Below are positions 19,818 through 27,813 of a stretch of 64,000 bases of DNA, piece by piece. The DNA is taken from positions 62,001 to 126,000 of the forward strand of contig NZ_JOFH01000010.1 of assembly GCF_000721235.1 (NCBI RefSeq). The letters are read 5' to 3'. The DNA is from Streptomyces olivaceus (lineage in GTDB: Bacteria; Actinomycetota; Actinomycetes; Streptomycetales; Streptomycetaceae). Below the pieces are notes generated by a model, which did no database searches, was not told the origin of the DNA, and saw only the letters and a program-made list of their open reading frames with translations. Each line of letters starts with the position of its first letter. The stretch's first letter is position 1. The translations under genes were made by a program, and so were the position numbers.

Positions 19818-20768
19818 TCACAGGACGAGCATGAGCTTGCCGCCGGGGCGACGGGACCGGCTGAGCTCGGCCGCTTCCCGGATCCGGTCGAGGGTGTAGG
19901 TGCGGGCGACCGGTACGGCCAGGACGCCTTCGCCGGCGAGCCTGGCGAACTCGTTCATCCGGTCGTAGCGGATCTCGGTGGTGATTCTGACGCCCAGTTC
20001 GGCTGCGGCGGCGAAGTCCGAGACGGTGAGGACGCGGTCGGGATCCCCGGTGAGCCCGATCAGGGCCGGTAGCGAGCCGCCGTCCGGACTGGGCCGGTCG
20101 GCGCGGTCGATCCGGCCCCCGGCCGGCGTGGCGTCCAGCGCGCGGTCCACGGGGCCTCGGGCCAGTGCGCCGACGCGTCCGGCCATGCCCTCGCCGTAGG
20201 CGGTCACCTGGGCGCCGATCTCTTCGAGGGCGGCGGCCCGGGTCGGCCCGGCGGTGGCGATCACCCGAATTCCCCGGTGCAGCGCGAAGCGCACCGCCGC
20301 CTCACCCACGGTGGTGCCCGCGCCGTGGACGAGCAGCAGCTCGCCCGGCTGGACGCCGAGGTCGTCGAGCGCGCGCCACGCCGTCTCGGCCGCCATCGGC
20401 AGCGCGGCGGCCTGCTCGGCGGTCACGCCCTCGGGGATGCGGGCCCAGGCCGGCATCAGCGCGTACTCGGCGGCGCCGGCCGTCGGGCCGTCGAAGGCGG
20501 CCGGGCCGAAGACGCGGTCGCCGACCTGGACGCCGGTGACGCCCTCGCCGAGCGCGTCGACGGTGCCCGCGACCTCCAGGCCGAGCCCGCGCGGCAGCGG
20601 CGGCAGATGGTCGGCGAGGAGACCGTCGACGACGTGCCAGTCGGCCGGTGTCAGGCCGCACGCCCGCACGGCGACGCGGATCTGGCCGGGTCCCGGATCC
20701 GGCTGGGGGACATCGCGGAGCTCGATCACGTCCGGGGAACCGAACCGGTCGAATTGCAGAGCCTTCAT
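19818..20768 (-). CDS. NADP-dependent zinc-independent oxidoreductase (quinone reductase-like)
   Basis: 316-residue MDR-superfamily enzyme: MKALQFDRFGSPDVIELRDV start, GRGLGLEVAGTV-type centre (seen as PRGLGLEVAGTVDALG), and a nucleotide loop region LLVHGAGTTVGEAAVRFAL. It lacks the zinc-ligand cysteines of alcohol dehydrogenases, so it is closest to quinone oxidoreductase/enoyl reductase members using NADPH. The start is ATG 20768. It is divergent from a TetR gene, with two copies of a TetR-like operator in between, so induction by a ligand of that repressor is likely. Confidence 0.88.
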   Translation of the reverse strand: MKALQFDRFGSPDVIELRDVPQPDPGPGQIRVAVRACGLTPADWHVVDGLLADHLPPLPRGLGLEVAGTVDALGEGVTGVQVGDRVFGPAAFDGPTAGAAEYALMPAWARIPEGVTAEQAAALPMAAETAWRALDDLGVQPGELLLVHGAGTTVGEAAVRFALHRGIRVIATAGPTRAAALEEIGAQVTAYGEGMAGRVGALARGPVDRALDATPAGGRIDRADRPSPDGGSLPALIGLTGDPDRVLTVSDFAAAAELGVRITTEIRYDRMNEFARLAGEGVLAVPVARTYTLDRIREAAELSRSRRPGGKLMLVL

Positions 20769-20783
20769 GACGATCTCCCTGCT

Positions 20784-20848
20784 GATGACAGCATCTGTTG
20801 TCATCGACCGTACCAGCCGACCAACAGCTGACAACAGCTCCTGTTGTC
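20784..20848. promoter_or_regulatory. Twin TetR-type operators between oxidoreductase and TetR genes
   Basis: Site 1 (20784-20802) is GATGACAG-CAT-CTGTTGTC and site 2 (20830-20848) is GACAACAG-CTC-CTGTTGTC. The right half is identical and site 2 is a perfect 8-bp inverted repeat with a 3-bp centre. Centres are 46 bp apart, one near each divergent start (15 bp from either gene). A further CAACAG half site lies at 20822. This is the expected architecture for the adjacent TetR repressor. Confidence 0.8.
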
Positions 20849-20862
20849 GTACGCTGGTGGGC

Positions 20863-21435
20863 ATGCCGCGATGGGAATCCGACGCACAGGGCCGGCTCGA
20901 ACGCGCGGCGCTCGATCTGTTCGAGACACAGGGGTTCGAGCGCACCTCGGTCGCGCAGATCGCGGGCGCCGCCGGTCTGAAGGAGCGCTCCTTCTACCGC
21001 TACTTTCCCGACAAACGGGAAGTCCTCTTCGCCGGCAACGAACTCGAAGCCCACCTCGTCGCCCAGGTCGAGGCGGCCGCCCCGGGCCTCACCCCGATCG
21101 AGGTGCTGCTGACCGCGCTGGGAACCGCCGAGGGGATCTTCCGCCCACGCGAGTTCCTGCTGCGCCGGGGACGAGTGATCGCCGCCAACCCTGCACTGGC
21201 CGAGCGCGATCTGATCAAGCTCGCCGACATCGCCGACGCGCTGGCACCGGCGCTCGAACGCCGCGGTGTCGAGCCCGGCCAGGCACGCTTCGTCATCGAC
21301 GTGGTGCTGGCGATCCACCGACGCGCCATGCCCCGCTGGCTGACCGAGCCCGACACCACCCTCGCTCAGCTCATGACCCAGGCCGCCACCGAACTGCGCG
21401 AGGCGGTCATGCCACCGGCTCCAACACCCCGCTGA
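20863..21435 (+). CDS. TetR-family repressor
   Basis: 190 residues. The DNA-binding domain occupies residues about 10-55 (RLERAALDLFETQGFERTSV, QIAGAAGLKERSFYRYFPDK). The C-terminal half (FRPREFLLRRGRVIAANPAL, AERDLIKLADIADALAPAL) resembles the TetR subgroup next to oxidoreductases. ATG 20863 follows operator site 2 by 14 bp, so it very likely represses itself and the divergent quinone-reductase-like gene. A flavoprotein remnant begins about 28 bp after its stop. Confidence 0.9.
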   Translation: MPRWESDAQGRLERAALDLFETQGFERTSVAQIAGAAGLKERSFYRYFPDKREVLFAGNELEAHLVAQVEAAAPGLTPIEVLLTALGTAEGIFRPREFLLRRGRVIAANPALAERDLIKLADIADALAPALERRGVEPGQARFVIDVVLAIHRRAMPRWLTEPDTTLAQLMTQAATELREAVMPPAPTPR

Positions 21436-21463
21436 GCCGACGGTCGCCTGGGCACAACGATCT

Positions 21464-21771
21464 GCGATCGCGGCCACCCCGGCCACCTTCCACACGGCCA
21501 ACAAGTGGGCCGCTGGGATCTCGGACAACCTCGCGCTGGGCATCCTGTGCGAGGCGCCCGCCATGGGCTGCCGGTCACCGTGCTGCCGTACCTGAACTCT
21601 GCGCAGGCCGCCCATCCTGCATACCGCCGCAGCTTGAACCTGCTAGGCGAGATGGGTGTCTTGGTCGGCTCCTACGAGCCTCACCGACCCAAGGCGGGCG
21701 GCGGAGCCGACCGCTACCGCTGGGAGGAAGTGCTGGAGCTGCTTGCCCCGAGGCTGTGCGCGCGGTCGTGA
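21464..21771 (+). pseudogene. Flavoprotein remnant, 5'-truncated and frameshifted
   Basis: From 21464 one frame reads AIAATPATFHTANKWAAGIS then DNLALGILCEA. It then loses sense, and the adjacent frame picks up from about 21560 as HGLPVTVLPYLNSAQAAHPA, YRRSLNLLGEMGVLVGSYEP and RYRWEEVLELLAPRL, ending TGA 21771. These are consecutive parts of the phosphopantothenoylcysteine-decarboxylase-like flavoprotein family of Streptomyces (about 180-190 residues). The N-terminal half is missing, as the TetR gene directly precedes it, and the two visible parts are joined by a frameshift near 21553-21562. The gene is not functional as it stands unless this is a sequencing error. Confidence 0.75.
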
Positions 21772-21842
21772 TCAGCGCCGATGTGCTCGCGGCCAAAGGC
21801 CGTGCCCCTTACGAATCAACCCGACCCCTACGAAACCCCAGC

Positions 21843-22274
21843 TCAGGGCCACACGAGGCAATACGGCTGATGCCCCGCCTCATGGAGCCGGTGGCTGAAG
21901 TCCTGCCACTCGTGGAGCAGTTGGTACACGTTGAACGCGTCCCTCGGGCCGCCCCGGTCCGGGACCGTGGACCAGATGAAGGCGGCCGCGCCGACCGCCT
22001 CCTCGCCGATGCCGCGCAGGGGGTCGACGACGGTCATCGGGAGTTTCACGACGGCGTAGTCGGGGTGCAGGACGACCAGTTCCAGCGGGGGGACCTTGTG
22101 CAGGGGGACGCCCTCTATGCCGGTGAGGACCATGGCGGCCATGGTCTCCGGCTTGATCTTGGTGAACATGCCGTTCATCCCGAGCTCGTCCCCGCCGAGT
22201 TCCTCGGGGCGCATCGAGATCGGGACGCGGGCCGCGGTCGCGCCGTCGGGCGCGCCGAAGTACTTGTAGGTCAC
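21843..22274 (-). CDS. Hypothetical protein
   Basis: 143 residues from GTG 22274 (TYKYFGAPDGATAARVPISM). An in-frame extension to ATG 22469 is mostly Arg/Glu/Gly-rich and less protein-like, so the shorter form is preferred. The body contains GMFTKIKPETMAAMVLTGIE, LELVVLHPDYAVVKLPMTVV and NVYQLLHEWQDFSHRLHEAG and ends QPYCLVWP. No signal peptide or membrane segment is seen. I do not recognise a family. It stands alone between the flavoprotein remnant and the hemL promoter region. Confidence 0.65.
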   Translation of the reverse strand: MTYKYFGAPDGATAARVPISMRPEELGGDELGMNGMFTKIKPETMAAMVLTGIEGVPLHKVPPLELVVLHPDYAVVKLPMTVVDPLRGIGEEAVGAAAFIWSTVPDRGGPRDAFNVYQLLHEWQDFSHRLHEAGHQPYCLVWP

Positions 22275-22787
22275 CCCCACCCGACCACCCTTCCCGCTCC
22301 CCGCCCCCGGCCGGTCGGCCCGCCCGGAGAGCCGGTCGGGCTCGCTCGGTGTGCCGTGTGCCTGACGTGCTTCGGACGCTTCCTCCGCCTCGCGTCGGTG
22401 CTTTCCCCGCCGGGCACGTCGAGGACCCAGGTCGTCGGTCCCCTCGCCCAGTCCGCCACCGCGATGCATATCTCCACCCGACTGCTTTTCTAGGACGCGT
22501 GGCCCCCGCCGCGCAACCCGATCATCGTGTCAGTGACCTCCCCCACGGCCGCTTGCCGAAACGTGCGGTGAAACATATGTCCTTCATCTCAACGTCATAT
22601 GTACGCCGGGGCGTCGGCAGCCCCTTCCCCGCTGCCCCGGTGAGCTGCGTGGACGGTCTCCAGTCTGGCAGACGGCACGGCGATCGGGGCGGTTGTCTAC
22701 CCTTAACGAGGTCACCCTGGGCAACCAGAGGCCGAGGGGAGCCCGAAACGTCGGAGAAGGTCGAGAAGGTCGGAGAAGTCGCAGGTC
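22275..22787. other. 513-bp intergenic region before hemL
   Basis: No convincing gene is present. It holds the start regions of the leftward hypothetical gene and rightward hemL. The stretch 22565-22605 is unusually AT-rich for this genome and has two CATATGT copies. A patch around 22694-22712 (GTTGTCTACCCTTAACGAGG) looks like promoter DNA for hemL, but I cannot place -35 and -10 boxes with confidence. Confidence 0.5.
22574..22602. promoter_or_regulatory. Paired CATATGT motifs upstream of hemL
   Basis: CATATGT occurs at 22574-22580 and again at 22596-22602, exactly 22 bp apart (two helical turns), in an AT-rich patch. Each contains the palindrome CATATG. This spacing would put two protein dimers on one face of the DNA. 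It lies about 190 bp before hemL; the regulator is unknown. Confidence 0.25.
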
Positions 22788-24104
22788 ATGAGCGAACTGG
22801 CATACCCATACGAAGCACCGGCCTCGCAGGCTCTGTTCGACCGCGCGGCGGCCGTCACGCCCGGCGGGGTGAACTCCCCGGTGCGCGCCTTCCGCGCCGT
22901 CGGCGGCACGCCCCGGTTCATGGTGTCCGGCACCGGGCCGTACCTGACCGACGCCGACGGGCGTGAGTACGTCGACCTCGTCTGCTCCTGGGGACCGATG
23001 ATCCTCGGGCACGCGCACCCCGAGGTGATCGCCGCCGTGCAGGAGGCCGTGGCGCGCGGCACGTCCTTCGGTACGCCCGCCGAGGGCGAGGTCGCGCTCG
23101 CCGAGGCGATGGTCGAGCGCGTCGCGCCGCTGGAGGAGGTGCGGCTCGTGTCGAGCGGGACCGAGGCCACCATGTCGGCCATCCGGCTCGCGCGCGGGTT
23201 CACGCAGCGGACCAAGGTGATCAAGTTCGCCGGGTGCTACCACGGTCACGTCGACTCGCTCCTCGCCGCCGCCGGTTCCGGCGTCGCCACCTTCGCGCTG
23301 CCCGACACCCCCGGCGTCACCGGTGCCCAGGCGAGCGACACGATCGTGCTGCCGTACAACGACCTGGACGCCGTGCAGGCCGCCTTCGCCGCCCACCCCG
23401 GCGAGATCGCCTGCGTGATCACCGAGGCCTCTCCCGGCAACATGGGCGTCGTGCCGCCGCTGCCCGGGTTCAACCAGGGACTCAAGGACGCCTGCGCGGC
23501 GAACGGCGCGCTGTTCGTGTCCGACGAGGTCATGACCGGGTTCCGGACCAGCCGCGCCGGGTGGTACGGGGTGGAGGGCGTCGTACCCGATCTGATGACC
23601 TTCGGGAAGGTGATGGGGGGCGGGTTCCCCGCGGCCGCGTTCGGCGGGCGGGCGGACGTCATGGCGCACCTCGCGCCGGCCGGGCCCGTCTACCAGGCCG
23701 GCACCCTCTCCGGGAACCCGGTCGCCACCGCCGCCGGACTCGCCCAGCTGCGGCTCCTCGACGACGCCGCCTACGCGACCGTCGACGCCGTGTCCGCGCA
23801 GATCCAGGGGCTCGTGACCGAGGCGCTCGCCAAGGAGGGCGTCGCGCACACGGTGCAGACCGCCTCCAACATGTTCTCCGTCTTCTTCACCGACCGGCCG
23901 GTCAACGACTACGAGGGCGCCAAGGCGCAGGAGTCCTTCCGCTTCACCGCCTTCTTCCACTCCCTCCTCGCCCACGGCGTCTACCTGCCGCCGTCCTCCT
24001 TCGAGTCCTGGTTCGTGTCCACCGCCCACGACGAGCGGGCCGTCCAGCGCATCGCCGACGCCCTCCCGGCGGCGGCCCGCGCGGCTGCGGAGGCGACGGC
24101 ATGA
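22788..24104 (+). CDS. hemL: Glutamate-1-semialdehyde 2,1-aminomutase
   Basis: 438 residues. This PLP enzyme converts glutamate-1-semialdehyde to 5-aminolevulinate, the precursor of haem and corrin. Family hallmarks are [19 protein letters not shown] near the N-terminus, [30 protein letters not shown], and the PLP-binding lysine in [18 protein letters not shown] (K274). The length is normal. The stop overlaps the start of the phosphoglycerate-mutase-like gene by ATGA, so the two are coupled. Confidence 0.97.
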   Translation: MSELAYPYEAPASQALFDRAAAVTPGGVNSPVRAFRAVGGTPRFMVSGTGPYLTDADGREYVDLVCSWGPMILGHAHPEVIAAVQEAVARGTSFGTPAEGEVALAEAMVERVAPLEEVRLVSSGTEATMSAIRLARGFTQRTKVIKFAGCYHGHVDSLLAAAGSGVATFALPDTPGVTGAQASDTIVLPYNDLDAVQAAFAAHPGEIACVITEASPGNMGVVPPLPGFNQGLKDACAANGALFVSDEVMTGFRTSRAGWYGVEGVVPDLMTFGKVMGGGFPAAAFGGRADVMAHLAPAGPVYQAGTLSGNPVATAAGLAQLRLLDDAAYATVDAVSAQIQGLVTEALAKEGVAHTVQTASNMFSVFFTDRPVNDYEGAKAQESFRFTAFFHSLLAHGVYLPPSSFESWFVSTAHDERAVQRIADALPAAARAAAEATA

Positions 24105-24835
24105 GCAACGCGAACCACGAGAACAACGCGAACGACGTGAACAACATGAATCACGCGAACGACGAAGAGCTGACCGTCGTCCACGTCATGCGGCACGGCG
24201 AGGTCGAGAACCCGACCGGCGTCCTCTACGGGCGGCTCCCCGGCTACCACCTCTCCGAGCTGGGCCGACGCATGGCCGAGCGGGTCGCCGAGCACCTGGA
24301 GCCCCGTGACGTGACGTATGTCGTCGCCTCCCCGCTGGAGCGGGCGCAGGAGACGGCGACGCCGATCGCGAAGACGCACGGGCTCGACCTCGGCACCGAC
24401 CGGCGCCTCATCGAGGCCGCCAACGTCTTCCAGGGCAAGACCTTCGGCATCGGCGACGGCGCGCTGCGCCGGCCCGCGAACTGGAAGCACGTGGTCAACC
24501 CGTTCAAGCCGTCCTGGGGCGAGCCGTACGTCGACCAGGTCGTGCGGATGAAGGGCGCGATCGACGCCGCCCGGGACCGGGCGCGCGGGCACGAGGCCGT
24601 GGTCGTCAGCCACCAGCTGCCGATCTGGATCCTGCGGTCCTACGTCGAGCGGCGGCGGCTGTGGCACGACCCGCGCAAGCGGCAGTGCACGCTGGCGTCC
24701 CTGACGACGTTCACCTACCGGGGCGACCGGATCGTCTCCGTCGGCTACACCGAGCCCGCCCGCGACCTCGTCCCGGCCCACCTGCTCGCGGGCGCCAAGC
24801 CCGTGAAGGGGCAGGGGAAGGCGTACGGCGCCTGA
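24101..24835 (+). CDS. Histidine phosphatase (phosphoglycerate mutase-like)
   Basis: 244 residues. The catalytic RHG motif is at 31-33 in [20 protein letters not shown], with a second conserved region [14 protein letters not shown] and the distal histidine in [14 protein letters not shown]. It belongs to the broad-specificity branch (phosphatase or mutase), and the substrate is unknown. The first 21 residues are unusual: an Asn/His/Asp-rich run ([19 protein letters not shown]) with locally lower GC than the rest. It is coupled to hemL by a 4-bp overlap and followed by a strong hairpin terminator. Confidence 0.9.
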   Translation: MSNANHENNANDVNNMNHANDEELTVVHVMRHGEVENPTGVLYGRLPGYHLSELGRRMAERVAEHLEPRDVTYVVASPLERAQETATPIAKTHGLDLGTDRRLIEAANVFQGKTFGIGDGALRRPANWKHVVNPFKPSWGEPYVDQVVRMKGAIDAARDRARGHEAVVVSHQLPIWILRSYVERRRLWHDPRKRQCTLASLTTFTYRGDRIVSVGYTEPARDLVPAHLLAGAKPVKGQGKAYGA

Positions 24836-24857
24836 GCGGTCGCAGGCCGAGCACGGC

Positions 24858-24902
24858 GAGCGGCGGGGCGGGGGACGGAGCGCGCCCCCCGCCCCGCCGC
24901 TC
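24858..24902 (+). terminator. GC-rich hairpin terminator after hemL operon
   Basis: A perfect 17-bp stem (left arm 24858-24874, right arm 24886-24902) encloses an 11-base loop. It begins 22 bp after the stop of the phosphatase gene. There is no strong U tract, which is usual in Streptomyces. Confidence 0.8.
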
Positions 24903-25013
24903 GCCCGTTCCTGTCAGTCCGCTGTTACCCAACCCGCACAAATTTCCGGAACCCGTTCGTTCGTCGTGTCCTCTCACCCAGTGACCACGAAGAACGCGAC
25001 GAACGAGGTTGCG

Positions 25014-26333
25014 ATGCGCACTTCCAACCGCACTCTCACCCGCAGGGGCATGCTCGGGCTCGGCGCGGGGGCCGCCGCGGCGGTCGGGCTCGCGGGCTGC
25101 GGCACCGGCACCGGCTCCGGGTCGGACGGCTCGCACCAGGCCGGCGACGGGAAGCCGTCGCCCTCCGGCAGCGGCAAGGCCCCCGCGAAGCCCATCGGCG
25201 ACGGCTCCACGTCGTACACCGGCAAGCAGCCGCACCAGCCGGACGCGCCCGTGCCGCTGGAGCCCGGTCAGACGCCGCCGCAGTTCGTCGTCTTCTCGTG
25301 GGACGGTGCGGGCGAGGTCGGCAACGGCCTCTTCCCGCGCTTCCTGGACCTCGCCCAGGAGCACGGCGCGCACATGACGTTCTTCCTCTCGGGCCTGTAC
25401 CTGCTGCCCGAGTCGAAGAAGCGCCTCTACGACCCGCCGAACAACCCGCGCGGCGCCTCCGACATCGGCTACCTCACCGACGCGCACATCAAGGACACAC
25501 TGAAGAACGTCCGCCGCGCCTGGCTGGACGGGCACGAGATCGGCACCCACTTCAACGGCCACTTCTGCGGCGGCAGCGGCACGGTCGGCAACTGGACGCC
25601 CGCGCAGTGGCGCAGCGAGATCGACCAGGCGAAATCCTTCGTCAAGGAGTGGAAGACCAACAGCGGCTGGACCGACCTGCCCGCCCTGCCCTTCGACTAC
25701 GACAAGGAACTCGTCGGCGGCCGCACGCCCTGCCTCCTCGGCCAGGACAACCTGCTGTCCACCGCCCGCGAGCTGGGCTGGCGCTACGACGCCTCCTCGC
25801 CCGGCGGCCGGCAGGTGTGGCCGGTGAAGAAGGACGGGATCTGGGACTTCCCGCTGCAGCAGATACCGTTCCCCGGCCACTCCTTCGAGGTCCTCTCGAT
25901 GGACTACAACATCCTCGCCAACCAGTCGGTCAACTCGACCAAGGCCCCCGCCCACAACTACCCGGGCTGGCGCGAACAGGCCACGAACGCGTACATATCG
26001 GGCTTCAAGCGGGCGTACGAGTCGAACCGGGCACCCTTCTTCATAGGCAACCACTTCGAGGAGTGGAACGGCGGCATCTACATGGACGCCGTCGAGAACG
26101 CCCTCACGCACATCGCGCGGGAGAAGGAGAAGGGCGAGGACATACGGCTCGTCTCCTTCCGCCAGTTCACCGACTGGCTGGACGCGCAGAAGCCGGAGGT
26201 GCTCGAGAAGCTGCGGACCGTCGAGGTCGGGCAGCAGCCGGCGGGCGGCTGGAAGACCCTCCTCAAGGACGCCCCGGCCTCCTCCCCGGCCTCCCCTCCG
26301 GCCACCTCGGGAGCGCCCGCGAACGGCGCCTGA
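25014..26333 (+). CDS. Tat-exported lipoprotein, polysaccharide deacetylase-like
   Basis: 439 residues. The N-terminus has a twin-arginine lipoprotein signal: TLTRRGMLGLGAGAAAAVGL then AGC, with lipobox LAGC and modified Cys29. After a Gly/Ser linker the mature part reads FVVFSWDGAGEVGNGLFPRF and HGAHMTFFLSGLYLLP, later HEIGTHFNGHFCGG and FFIGNHFEEWNGG. This is the layout of an NodB-type polysaccharide deacetylase (first Asp seen in SWDG, histidines in GTHFNGH). ATG 25014 with GAGG 5 bases upstream is the start. It is probably cell-surface and carbohydrate-active, but the NodB motifs are only partly conventional. Confidence 0.8.
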   Translation: MRTSNRTLTRRGMLGLGAGAAAAVGLAGCGTGTGSGSDGSHQAGDGKPSPSGSGKAPAKPIGDGSTSYTGKQPHQPDAPVPLEPGQTPPQFVVFSWDGAGEVGNGLFPRFLDLAQEHGAHMTFFLSGLYLLPESKKRLYDPPNNPRGASDIGYLTDAHIKDTLKNVRRAWLDGHEIGTHFNGHFCGGSGTVGNWTPAQWRSEIDQAKSFVKEWKTNSGWTDLPALPFDYDKELVGGRTPCLLGQDNLLSTARELGWRYDASSPGGRQVWPVKKDGIWDFPLQQIPFPGHSFEVLSMDYNILANQSVNSTKAPAHNYPGWREQATNAYISGFKRAYESNRAPFFIGNHFEEWNGGIYMDAVENALTHIAREKEKGEDIRLVSFRQFTDWLDAQKPEVLEKLRTVEVGQQPAGGWKTLLKDAPASSPASPPATSGAPANGA

Positions 26334-26399
26334 AATGGGGGTTTCCGGCCGTGAGGGGGGTGCGCAAGATCCTCGGAACGGACATGCGAAACTTTTCAC

Positions 26400-27035
26400 A
26401 TGAGTGCCGCCAGCCGCGCCCCCCTGCGCTCGGACCGCAACACAGCCCGCGCCCGTAGCCGCGCCCTCCTCGCCGCCGGTGCGGCCGCCGCGGCGCTGCT
26501 CGTCTCCGCGTGCGGCTCGGGCGGCACCTCGGGCGGCGGCGGCCAGACGGGCTTCGTCACCGGCTCGGACGGCATCGCCACCGCCAAGGAGGGGGAGCGC
26601 GCCGCCGCCCCCGAGCTGTCCGGCGAGACCGTCGACGGCGGACAGGCCGACGTCGCCGACTACCGGGGCAAGATCGTCGTACTCAACGTCTGGGGCTCCT
26701 GGTGCGGGCCCTGCCGGGCCGAGGCGAAGAACCTGGAGAAGGTCTACACCGACACCAAGGACCAGGGCGTCCAGTTCGTCGGCATCAACACCCGCGACAC
26801 CTCCACCGGCCCCGCCCGCTCCTTCGAGCAGGACTACGGGATCAGCTACCCGAGCCTGTACGACCCGAGCGGCAAGCTGCTCCTCCGCTTCGAGAAGGGC
26901 ACCCTGAACCCGCAGGCCATCCCCTCGACGCTCGTCATCGACCGGGAGGGCAAGGTCGCCGCGCGCACCCTCCAGGCGCTCAGCGAGGAGAAGCTGCGCA
27001 AGATGCTCGACCCCTTCCTCCAGTCGGAGAAGTGA
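26400..27035 (+). CDS. resA: Extracytoplasmic thioredoxin-like lipoprotein (ResA/TlpA family)
   Basis: 211 residues. The signal region ends in the lipobox VSAC (Cys38). The thioredoxin-like domain carries the active site WCGPC at 101-105 (NVWGSWCGPCRAEAKNLEKV) and the cis-proline loop IPSTLVIDREGKV. In System II it keeps the apocytochrome c haem-binding cysteines reduced, drawing electrons from CcdA. It starts the group thioredoxin-ccdA-resB-ccsB and ends one base before the ccdA start, indicating tight coupling. The gene symbol is by role; orthology with Bacillus resA is inferred. Confidence 0.9.
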   Translation: MSAASRAPLRSDRNTARARSRALLAAGAAAAALLVSACGSGGTSGGGGQTGFVTGSDGIATAKEGERAAAPELSGETVDGGQADVADYRGKIVVLNVWGSWCGPCRAEAKNLEKVYTDTKDQGVQFVGINTRDTSTGPARSFEQDYGISYPSLYDPSGKLLLRFEKGTLNPQAIPSTLVIDREGKVAARTLQALSEEKLRKMLDPFLQSEK

Positions 27036-27036
27036 C

Positions 27037-27810
27037 GTGTCCGCGGTGATCACCCTCGCCGAGGAGGCGGGCTACAACGGCACGGTGCTCAACGGCGCCC
27101 TGCTGGTCGCCCTGCCCATCGCCCTGCTCGGCGGCCTCGTCTCCTTCTTCTCCCCCTGCGTCCTGCCCCTCGTCCCCGGCTACCTCTCCTACGTGACCGG
27201 TGTCACCGGCACCGACCTCGGCGAGGCCCGGCGCGGGCGGATGGTGGCCGGCGCCTCCCTCTTCGTCCTCGGCTTCACCGCCGTCTTCGTCTCCAGCGGC
27301 GCGCTGTTCGGCTACTTCGGCCAGACGCTGCAGGAGAACCGGGGCGTCCTGACCGACATCCTGGGCGCGTTCATGATCGTCATGGGCGTCTTCTTCATGG
27401 GCCTGCTGCCCTGGTTCACCCAGCGCGAGTTCCGCTTCCACCGGAAGCCCGTGAACGGCCTGGTCGGCGCCCCGATACTCGGCGCGCTGTTCGGCATCGG
27501 CTGGACGCCCTGCATCGGCCCGACCCTCGCCTCGGTCCTGGCCCTCTCCGCCGACCAGGGCACCGCCGGCCGCGGCGCCGTCCTGACCGTCGCCTACTGC
27601 CTCGGCCTCGGCGTCCCCTTCGTCCTCGCCGCGGTCGCCTTCCGCAAGGCGCTCGGCGCCTTCGGCTGGGTCAAGCGGCACTATGTCTGGGTGATGCGCG
27701 TCGGCGGCGTCATGATGATCGCGACCGGCCTGCTGCTGCTGACCGGCGTGTGGGACGGCATCGTGCAGTCCATGCAGACCTGGTCCAACGGCTTCATTGT
27801 GGGGATCTGA
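27037..27810 (+). CDS. ccdA: Cytochrome c biogenesis thiol-disulfide transporter CcdA
   Basis: 257 residues with six likely membrane helices. The two conserved membrane cysteines are visible: Cys41 in FFSPCVLPLVPGYLSYVTG and about Cys158 in GIGWTPCIGPTLASVL. CcdA carries electrons from cytoplasmic thioredoxin across the membrane to the extracytoplasmic thioredoxin encoded just upstream. It starts with GTG 27037, one base after the previous stop, and ends 3 bp before resB. Confidence 0.95.
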   Translation: MSAVITLAEEAGYNGTVLNGALLVALPIALLGGLVSFFSPCVLPLVPGYLSYVTGVTGTDLGEARRGRMVAGASLFVLGFTAVFVSSGALFGYFGQTLQENRGVLTDILGAFMIVMGVFFMGLLPWFTQREFRFHRKPVNGLVGAPILGALFGIGWTPCIGPTLASVLALSADQGTAGRGAVLTVAYCLGLGVPFVLAAVAFRKALGAFGWVKRHYVWVMRVGGVMMIATGLLLLTGVWDGIVQSMQTWSNGFIVGI

Positions 27811-27813
27811 CCG

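Noticed and set aside
22275..22469. N-terminal extension of the hypothetical protein at 21843-22274
   Set aside because: The extension is Arg/Glu/Gly-rich, unlike the rest, and GTG 22274 begins the ordered part; kept only as an alternative start.
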